A DNA stretch of 64,000 bases from Oscillospiraceae bacterium. Lineage in GTDB: Bacteria; Bacillota; Clostridia; Oscillospirales; Oscillospiraceae. Under the pieces are notes generated by a model. It saw only the letters and a program-made list of their open reading frames with translations, searched no databases and had not been told where the DNA came from. The translations under genes and the position numbers were made by a program. Location of the stretch: NCBI GenBank assembly GCA_017458065.1, contig JAFTGD010000034.1, positions 41,402 through 105,401 on the forward strand. The letters are read 5' to 3'. Positions 58,202 through 64,000 of this stretch are shown here, one piece after another. Position 1 is the stretch's first letter. Every line of letters begins with the position of its first letter.

Positions 58202-59554
58202 TTAGTTTTCGCTGGCTCTGGCGGCCAGGTCTTTCTGTATGGTGGGATAGATCTTGTCCAGGTTACAGGCGGCCATGATCACGGTGCCGATGATGATGAG
58301 GATCATGGGGACCCAGGTGTACAGGGCCTTGATGGCGAAGAGGGCAGAAGCGCTCTGCACAGCGGCGTCACCCGCGTAGCCGCCCAGCTCCAGGCCCCAG
58401 CCGACAACGGCGCTGCCGATACCGGTACCGACCTTCATGCCGAAGGAGGCGGCGGAGTAGGTCATGCCCTCGATGCGCTTGCCGAACTTCCAGTCGCCGT
58501 AGTCAATGACGTCGGCGATCATGGCGAAGAGGCCCGCGGAGTGGGGAACGCGGCCAATGCCGACCAGCGCAAGACCGACGATCAGCATGGCAAAGCTGGT
58601 CGGGAAAGCAAGGATCACGATGTAACCGATGATCTGCATCACGAAGCCGACCATCAGGCAGACCCATTTGCCAAACTTCGCCGCGATCTTGGGGAAGAAA
58701 GGCAGCAGGATGATGGAGGGCAGGAAGCCCATGGTGTTTACAGTGCCGTAGGCGCCCATGTTGCCGAGGATGTCACGGACATAGTAGATGACGATGCCGT
58801 TGGTGAGGTTCAGTGCGGCGTAGTTGATGATGAAAAGCAGCGCAACATAGATGAAGTACTTGTTCTTGAAGAGAAGCTTGAGGGCTTGCCCGGCGGGGAC
58901 GTCGTCTTTCTTCTGCTCGGCATCGCCGGTGGTGCGCTCTTTGGTGAAGAAGAAGGTGACCAGGATCAGGATAGTGCCGATGATGCCGTAGAGGATGGAC
59001 ATGCCGCGATAGCCGATCTTTTCGATCATGCTTGGGGCGGTGTAGATGATGACCAGCACAGCCAGCCATGTGCAGAAGAAACGGACAGAGCTCAGTGTAG
59101 TGCAGTCTTGCTGATCGGGTGCCATGTAGCTCATCAGCGTACCGTAGGAGAGGTTACAGGCGGTGTAGATCACGACGGCCAATAAAACGTAGGTAACAGA
59201 GGCGTAGGCGATCTTGCCGCCGCCGGAAAGCGTACCGGGGACATTGAACAGCAGGATCAGACCGAGGCCCATGAAGGGAGCCATCAGGCCGACCCAGGGG
59301 CGGGCTTTGCCCCAGCGGGTGTGAGTGTGGTCAACGATGTTGCCCATGATCAGATCAGAGACGCCGTCCAGCAGACGGGTCAGCAGCATGATGGTGCCGA
59401 CGACGCCCGCAGCAATGCCGACGCTGTCCGTGTAGTACACAGTCAGGAACATGCCGACGGTGGTCCAGATGAAGTTGCAGCCGGCGTCGCCGAGGCCGTA
59501 GGCTATTTTTTCGCGAAATGGTACTTTTTCCAGAGTAACGCTGTTTTCGTTCAT
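58202..59554 (-). CDS. GPH-family glycoside/uronide:cation symporter
   Basis: Protein of 450 residues with 12 spans, starting MNENSVTLEK after AAAGGAGGATC. The opening FREKIAYGLGDAGCNFIWTTVGMFL, and DGVSDLIMGNIVDHTHTRWGKARPW (motif of MelB/GusB/XynB) define the family. It imports oligosaccharides, glycosides or glucuronides with Na+ or H+. It follows the beta-helix gene by 26 bp in one operon, so it probably imports what that protein acts on. Confidence 0.9.
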   Translation of the reverse strand: MNENSVTLEKVPFREKIAYGLGDAGCNFIWTTVGMFLTVYYTDSVGIAAGVVGTIMLLTRLLDGVSDLIMGNIVDHTHTRWGKARPWVGLMAPFMGLGLILLFNVPGTLSGGGKIAYASVTYVLLAVVIYTACNLSYGTLMSYMAPDQQDCTTLSSVRFFCTWLAVLVIIYTAPSMIEKIGYRGMSILYGIIGTILILVTFFFTKERTTGDAEQKKDDVPAGQALKLLFKNKYFIYVALLFIINYAALNLTNGIVIYYVRDILGNMGAYGTVNTMGFLPSIILLPFFPKIAAKFGKWVCLMVGFVMQIIGYIVILAFPTSFAMLIVGLALVGIGRVPHSAGLFAMIADVIDYGDWKFGKRIEGMTYSAASFGMKVGTGIGSAVVGWGLELGGYAGDAAVQSASALFAIKALYTWVPMILIIIGTVIMAACNLDKIYPTIQKDLAARASEN

Positions 59555-59580
59555 GATGATCCTCCTTTTTTTATTCTCTT

Positions 59581-61620
59581 TCAAAAGAGCTTGCGCTCTG
59601 CTTCCGACTTGCTTGCGAAGGGCCCTGCGATGCAGGCATTTTCCCGATGTTCACCGAAGTAATCCTCGTCAAAGCGGATATCGCTGCCATCCGGGTTTTC
59701 AAAGCGCTGCTCCGGTTCGAAGGCCATGCCAAGAGCCTCCGTGTCTATCACGGGGAACGCCTTTGCCGCGAGAACTTCATAGAGATTCGTCTCAAGATAC
59801 CAGCCGTCTTCGCACTCTTTTACCGCAATCGTTATCTCATGGGCGGTATCCTCTAAAAAATTGCCTTCCTTCTCCCATGGCTTTGCGCCGTTGAAGAAAA
59901 CGTTTCCGCCGGTCCAGACCGGGAGATGGATATAATACCGATCACTCGGCTCGGAGCCCATGCCGCAGTAGCCTTCAAACTCTTTATCCCATTCCTCAAA
60001 GGTCTGGTAGCCGTTGTAGCGGTGGGTACCGACCTTGTAATTCCCGTCGTCCCAGCCGCTGCCGTCGCCGCCCATGGCGTCCATAACGGGTTTCAGTGCC
60101 GGACGGATCTGCTGTTGAACGAAGATATTATTGTAAAAGCGGGCGTCACCGTGCAGGAAGGTCATGAAGCCTGCCACCTCGGTCCGGTGCGGCAGATGAT
60201 AGGGGGTATAGCGGGGCGAATCCATGGTCTTGGCACCGTTGTTGGTGCCGATGCCGATATCCACCAGACTTCCTGCCACAAGGTTATGTACCACGGCCAC
60301 GCCCTGACAGGCCAGCTTCAGCGCCCGCTCGGAGAGCAGAATGTTGTTGTCGATGAGCGTCGGCCCGTGGGAGACCTCCACGAACACGTCCTCGCCCACG
60401 CCGGAGAACAGGGAGGGATCAAGCACTTCCGGGACCTCTGTCAGTTGGGGAGCGGTGTTGTCGTGGAAGAAGTTCCGTGTCACGCGGGTGCCCTGGGCCT
60501 GCCAGTCCAGCCAGATGCCGCGGGTGCAGTGATGGATGTGGTTGCGGCGGATGATTACGTCGATGGCCGCGTGCATCTTGATGCCGCCGATCTCAGCTCC
60601 CGCCATATTCTGTTTGTTGTTGATGTGGTGGATGTGGCAGTCCTCGATAACGGAGAACACGCCGCCCAGATGGCCCACGATGCCGGTCTGCCCGCAGTCG
60701 TGGATGTTGCAGCGCCGCACAATATGGGAGCCGATGGTCTCCTTGCTCCAGCCCTCCGCCTGCGCCTGGCAGATACACTCGCGCTCCGTCTGGGTGCCGT
60801 CCTTATACTTCCAATGCAGCCACTTGTTGTCGTTGCCCTTCTGCCGGTACTTGCCCAGGGAGATGCCGCTGCACTTGGACTCATAGACCTCACAGTCCTC
60901 GATGATCCAGCCCTTGGACCAGTGGGGCGCGATCATGCCCTCCTGATAGGCGGTGGGCGGCGCCCACTGGGTCGCAGCCTTGCAGACCGTGAAGCCGGAG
61001 AGCGTGATATAGCCGACACCCTCTTTCTCCGGCGCAAAGCATGCGGACCGCAGGGTGAACTCCACATTTTCACTGTTGGGGTCCTTGTCGTGGAAGTTTG
61101 CGTAAAACACAGTCTCGCGTGCTGCCTCGTCCTGCTCGGTGTACCAGACCCAGGTGGAAAACGCCGGGTCCCAGGACACCGGGGAGGCTGCGGGATGCTT
61201 CACCGCGTCCAGGCTCGTCACCTCGTAAAGGGACTTGCCGTTTAGGAAGACGTCGCCGGTATGCGCAACGAAGAAAGCGATGAACCAGTCGCCGGAGACA
61301 CGGGTGGCGTAGGGATTCCTCTCCTTGAATACTTCGTTGGACACGCGGACGGACCACACGCCCTGGCCCTCGTCCTTCCAGCCGGTGAGGGTCTCGGCCC
61401 CGGTGATGACCGCGCCAAGCGGCTCAACCGAGCGATAGACGATCCGCTGTTCAGGAGTACCCGCGTTTTTGGGGTTTACGTTCTCCCGGTAAACGCCGGG
61501 GGAAACCAGCACCTCGTCGCCCGGGGCCGCGATGTCGGCCGCCGCCTGGATGCTGACAAAGGGCCGCTCCTTAGAGCCGTCGCCGCCAGGTTTTGCATGC
61601 GAATCTACATACAGAATCAT
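59581..61620 (-). CDS. cytoplasmic right-handed beta-helix carbohydrate-active protein (DUF1565-type)
   Basis: Protein of 679 residues starting MILYVDSHAKPGGDGS after GGGAGG. The DUF1565 opening ERPFVSIQAAADIAAPGDEVLVSPGVYRENV begins a parallel beta-helix; repeats around 330-420 read IVRRCNIHDCGQTGIVGHLGG, VIEDCHIHHINN and VIIRRNHIHHCTRGIWLD. No signal peptide, so it works inside the cell, unlike most pectate lyases. Size and layout resemble GH141/PL-like beta-helix enzymes. Linked to a GPH symporter, it likely processes imported glycosides or uronides. Activity unproven. Confidence 0.75.
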   Translation of the reverse strand: MILYVDSHAKPGGDGSKERPFVSIQAAADIAAPGDEVLVSPGVYRENVNPKNAGTPEQRIVYRSVEPLGAVITGAETLTGWKDEGQGVWSVRVSNEVFKERNPYATRVSGDWFIAFFVAHTGDVFLNGKSLYEVTSLDAVKHPAASPVSWDPAFSTWVWYTEQDEAARETVFYANFHDKDPNSENVEFTLRSACFAPEKEGVGYITLSGFTVCKAATQWAPPTAYQEGMIAPHWSKGWIIEDCEVYESKCSGISLGKYRQKGNDNKWLHWKYKDGTQTERECICQAQAEGWSKETIGSHIVRRCNIHDCGQTGIVGHLGGVFSVIEDCHIHHINNKQNMAGAEIGGIKMHAAIDVIIRRNHIHHCTRGIWLDWQAQGTRVTRNFFHDNTAPQLTEVPEVLDPSLFSGVGEDVFVEVSHGPTLIDNNILLSERALKLACQGVAVVHNLVAGSLVDIGIGTNNGAKTMDSPRYTPYHLPHRTEVAGFMTFLHGDARFYNNIFVQQQIRPALKPVMDAMGGDGSGWDDGNYKVGTHRYNGYQTFEEWDKEFEGYCGMGSEPSDRYYIHLPVWTGGNVFFNGAKPWEKEGNFLEDTAHEITIAVKECEDGWYLETNLYEVLAAKAFPVIDTEALGMAFEPEQRFENPDGSDIRFDEDYFGEHRENACIAGPFASKSEAERKLF

Positions 61621-61663
61621 ACTTCGTCCTCCCTGTTCGTTTCTCGTTTGATCTTCTGTTATT

Positions 61664-61728
61664 ATTGTAGCAAAACCATCCATTCAGACAAGGCCGTGTA
61701 ACGTATCAAAGCCTTCTCTTTTGTAACG
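61664..61728 (-). promoter_or_regulatory. promoter with 25-bp-spaced CGTTACA direct repeats (regulon copy 2)
   Basis: Minus strand TTGTCT (61691-61686), 16 bp, TACAAT (61669-61664); CGTTACA boxes at 61728-61722 and 61703-61697. Spacer length, box spacing and distance to -10 equal those of the copy at 57515-57598. Confidence 0.7.
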
Positions 61729-61743
61729 GATCGGCGTAAAAAG

Positions 61744-61784
61744 AGAACAGACGCATGACCCAAACAGGATTATGCGTCTGTTCT
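61744..61784 (-). terminator. terminator of the FMN/FAD reductase gene
   Basis: 13-bp arms AGAACAGACGCAT / ATGCGTCTGTTCT; on the minus strand CTCTTTTT follows. Confidence 0.75.
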
Positions 61785-61844
61785 TTCAAATCGTCTCGAT
61801 CATGCCCTACGTGCCGTCAGCTGACATAACGGAAAAGGATTCCT

Positions 61845-63812
61845 TTATTCCTGCGCAGCCAGCAGGCCTGCATAACGGCCAAATGTCGCGCTTCGTCCGG
61901 CAGCACAGCCGGCCAGCAGGTTGGGATAGCTCCCATGGAAATAGCTGCCCGAGTTGTCGCCGCAGACATAGAGCCCTTCAATTTGTGTTCCGTCTTCCCG
62001 AATGGCATGCATCGTTTCGTTGATCCGGATACCGTCCATCGTGCAGATCAGATAGCCGCCGGCCTGTCGGATCCCATAGTATGGCGCCGTGTCCAGTGTA
62101 GACAGACGGTAACTCTCTTTGCCGAAATCTTCGTCAACACCCTTGGCGGCCAGATCATTATACCGCTTCACGGTGGCAAGGAAAGCCTCGGCCGGGAGAC
62201 CCAGTTTTTCAGCCAATTCTTCCAGCGTATCGGCGCTGACAATATACCCCCGCTCCATCAAATCATAGTTCATATAATCGATGTATTCCAGCGGGAATAC
62301 AGGATCCGCTCCGTTCACATGGGGATAGAGACGGCTGCAGCCATGCGTGGCAAAGCGCTCAACGTCGGAAGCGTAGGTGCTGTCCCAGATCATGCAGTAA
62401 GTGTGATCCGGCTGCTGGGAAGCCGCGTGGAGGGCGTAATCATAGGGCATGTATTCATTCATAAAACGCTCGCCCTTGAGATTCACTTTCAGGAACGGCT
62501 GACTGCCCATCCAGAACAGCTGCCCATCCTCAACAACGCCTGTTTCGTTGGGTTTGATGCCGCCCCGCTCAAAGATCATGGCGCTGTGTGTGCTGTCCAT
62601 GGAGGCGCCTGCCCACAGGCAGGCCTTGATGCCGTCCCCTTTATCGCCGGGCTTCGAATAGTTGATGCAGCACTGCTCTAAGCTCCAGGGCTGGAGCGCT
62701 CTCATCATTGTCTCGTTTCCGGAGTAACCGCCTGCACAGAGAATAACGCCTTTACTGGCATTGATCCGGATATAATCACCGGCGGCATTTTTCGCGATAA
62801 CACCTGTGACGCGCTCCCCGGTTTTAAGCAGCTTGACCATCGGCGTCTCATAAAGAACTTCAAGGCCAAGTCCAATGGCATAGTCTAACAGCACATCCAT
62901 TGTGAGCTGCTCATAGTAGGCCTCGCCGTACTGGATGGAATGGCCTACATCATAGGTGGGATAATTGTCCTCTGGATTGTGCTCGTCCACTTCATGGCGA
63001 AAGCCGCGAAGAAGCTCTGCATTGGCAAAGCGTTCCGTCAGCCAGTCCATCGTTTCGCCGCTCCGATCTGCCCAGACGCTGACCAGAGAACGCTTCGCAT
63101 ATCCTTGGCTCCAATCACAGATATAACGGATCACTTCATCGCGGTCGGGGTTGTCATCGTTCTCAATCTGCTGTTTGGAATTGACCGCAGCCAGAGTGTC
63201 CCGCATGCCGGACGCCAGGTCATGGGTCATCTTCTCGATCAAAAGGGTTTTCGCTCCGTTCTCCACAGCGCTGCAGGCTGCGAAGGTTCCAGCATGGCCT
63301 GCGCCGATTACAAGTACCTCAGTGTCGATCTCCTCGACGATCTCACTTTCGGCAATTTCCGGCTCTTCGCCCAGCCAATCCTCTGCGGCAATCGGTTCGT
63401 CGCCCGCACGCAACAGCGCAACATCGATGCCTTTTGCCTGCGCCAGCGCTTCTTCGGCGGCCCGCTTTACCGCGCCGGAGGTCACGGACGCGCCGGTTAC
63501 GCCGTCAATATTCTGTGACTGAGCGGCCAGAATCTGCTCCGCCAGCGTGTCGGCGGCAGCCGCTCCGATCTCGGCAGTCTCGCCGGAAGCGTCAACAACG
63601 CAGGAGAGAATACTGGTTTCATCCACCGTAATCGTCACGGTCACATCGCTGTTCAACCCGGTTGCTTTTCCCGTGTAAGTACCCGGGGTGAAGACAGAGC
63701 CGCCTTCGGCGGAAGCCTTGATGGGCGTGCCAATACCAACAAACGCAAGACCTGCCGCCGCAGCGGCAGCACTTTTCAGGAACTCGCGCCGGGATAGTGT
63801 TTCTTTTGCCAT
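61845..63812 (-). CDS. Tat-exported FMN/FAD reductase (urocanate/fumarate reductase-like)
   Basis: Protein of 655 residues. A twin-arginine signal (SRREFLKSAAAAAAGLAF) starts it. Residues ~40-120 are an FMN_bind domain with the flavinylation motif TGASVTSG, where ApbE would attach FMN to Thr. Then comes a FAD_binding_2 domain (DTEVLVIGAGHAGTFAAC; LKGERFMNEY with the likely proton-donor Arg). This fits extracellular reductases of small unsaturated acids such as urocanate, fumarate or methacrylate used as terminal acceptors. The substrate-specific residue cannot be set without alignment. A LysR gene diverges upstream; minus-strand -10 TATAAT at 63859-63854. Confidence 0.88.
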   Translation of the reverse strand: MAKETLSRREFLKSAAAAAAGLAFVGIGTPIKASAEGGSVFTPGTYTGKATGLNSDVTVTITVDETSILSCVVDASGETAEIGAAAADTLAEQILAAQSQNIDGVTGASVTSGAVKRAAEEALAQAKGIDVALLRAGDEPIAAEDWLGEEPEIAESEIVEEIDTEVLVIGAGHAGTFAACSAVENGAKTLLIEKMTHDLASGMRDTLAAVNSKQQIENDDNPDRDEVIRYICDWSQGYAKRSLVSVWADRSGETMDWLTERFANAELLRGFRHEVDEHNPEDNYPTYDVGHSIQYGEAYYEQLTMDVLLDYAIGLGLEVLYETPMVKLLKTGERVTGVIAKNAAGDYIRINASKGVILCAGGYSGNETMMRALQPWSLEQCCINYSKPGDKGDGIKACLWAGASMDSTHSAMIFERGGIKPNETGVVEDGQLFWMGSQPFLKVNLKGERFMNEYMPYDYALHAASQQPDHTYCMIWDSTYASDVERFATHGCSRLYPHVNGADPVFPLEYIDYMNYDLMERGYIVSADTLEELAEKLGLPAEAFLATVKRYNDLAAKGVDEDFGKESYRLSTLDTAPYYGIRQAGGYLICTMDGIRINETMHAIREDGTQIEGLYVCGDNSGSYFHGSYPNLLAGCAAGRSATFGRYAGLLAAQE

Positions 63813-63943
63813 AAGATCATTCCTTTCTGGTTGTATAAAAAATAGAAATATCGATTATAAAATTAACATATTTACTTTTATTGGAAAAGGAGATATTATT
63901 ATCTCATCCTGCAAGTTCAGCTTGCGTTTTGGATGTGAAACTT

Positions 63944-64000
63944 ATGGAACTTCATCATATTCGGTACTTCTGTGTCCTGGCAAGAGAGCTCAACTATTCA
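63944..64000 (+). CDS. LysR-family regulator, cut by window edge
   Basis: Nineteen codons to the edge: MELHHIRYFCVLARELNYS, the standard LysR N-terminus. It is divergent from the FMN/FAD reductase across a 131-bp gap and probably its regulator. Confidence 0.75.
   Translation, partial: MELHHIRYFCVLARELNYS

Overview
The window reads as a chromosomal segment of a GC-rich, strictly anaerobic member of the Clostridia. The Oscillospiraceae (Oscillibacter / Dysosmobacter / Flavonifractor-like) are the best guess. This is an inference from gene content: CoA-transferase, acyl-CoA dehydrogenase and ETF modules, two Old-Yellow-Enzyme/2-enoate-reductase type flavoproteins, IorAB, desulfoferrodoxin, rubredoxin, OhrR, BirA-controlled BioY, and consensus sigma-A promoters with 17-bp spacers. 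I saw no rRNA, tRNA, CRISPR array, prophage or insertion sequence.

Layout. 1-2.1 kb: partial thpR, then a TlpA / CXXC peptide / polyferredoxin redox operon. 2.4-6.9 kb: small membrane protein plus OYE-type flavoenzyme whose 3' end and terminator are tandemly repeated, a C_GCAxxG_C_C protein, and an aminotransferase. 7-8.7 kb: diguanylate cyclase with three PAS-like repeats. 8.8-11.8 kb: AT-richer islet with an AbiE-type toxin-antitoxin pair (toxin broken by an amber codon) and a TetR regulator, bracketed by perfect hairpins. 11.8-16.7 kb: peroxide/redox block (flavodoxin, EFR1 ferredoxin, Bcp, OhrR, ferritin-like, MBL-rubredoxin fusion, PNPOx) built from two copies of the same promoter-terminator-ohrR framework. 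16.7-27.3 kb: ABC exporter, glycogen phosphorylase, MBL hydrolase with a CTG start, GNAT, IorAB with a divergent LysR, and a Phd/RelE module. 27.4-31.9 kb: LysR, transporter, HMG-CoA-lyase-like and CoA-transferase module. 32.3-36.8 kb: MFS pump, FMN hydroxyacid dehydrogenase, and a TIR-TM-LRR receptor-like protein. 37.2-39.6 kb: DUF4143 ATPase, LysR remnant, RlmA-like methyltransferase.

39.8-46.8 kb: CaiB-type CoA transferase, EtfA, EtfB and acyl-CoA dehydrogenase in one operon. Divergent from it are an SpxR-like HTH-DRTGG-CBS-HotDog regulator (ATT start) and a second acyl-CoA dehydrogenase. 46.9-52.3 kb: bioY, desulfoferrodoxin, omega-amidase-like hydrolase, glycosyltransferase with an XRE-AbrB regulator, YkvA protein, methyltransferase. 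52.7-53.9 kb: a Card1-like CARF nuclease with no CRISPR locus in the window. 54-64 kb: a regulon (6-TM protein, OYE flavoenzyme, ADC-family decarboxylase, TetR, GPH symporter, beta-helix protein) sharing two near-identical promoter/operator regions, then a Tat-exported FMN/FAD reductase with a divergent LysR.

The most unusual items are the TIR-TM-LRR protein, the orphan Card1-like nuclease, the duplicated peroxide-response framework, the amber-interrupted AbiE toxin, the four-copy gene-end/terminator repeat, and the twin 25-bp-spaced operators of the last regulon. All functions are read from sequence motifs; no database search was possible.
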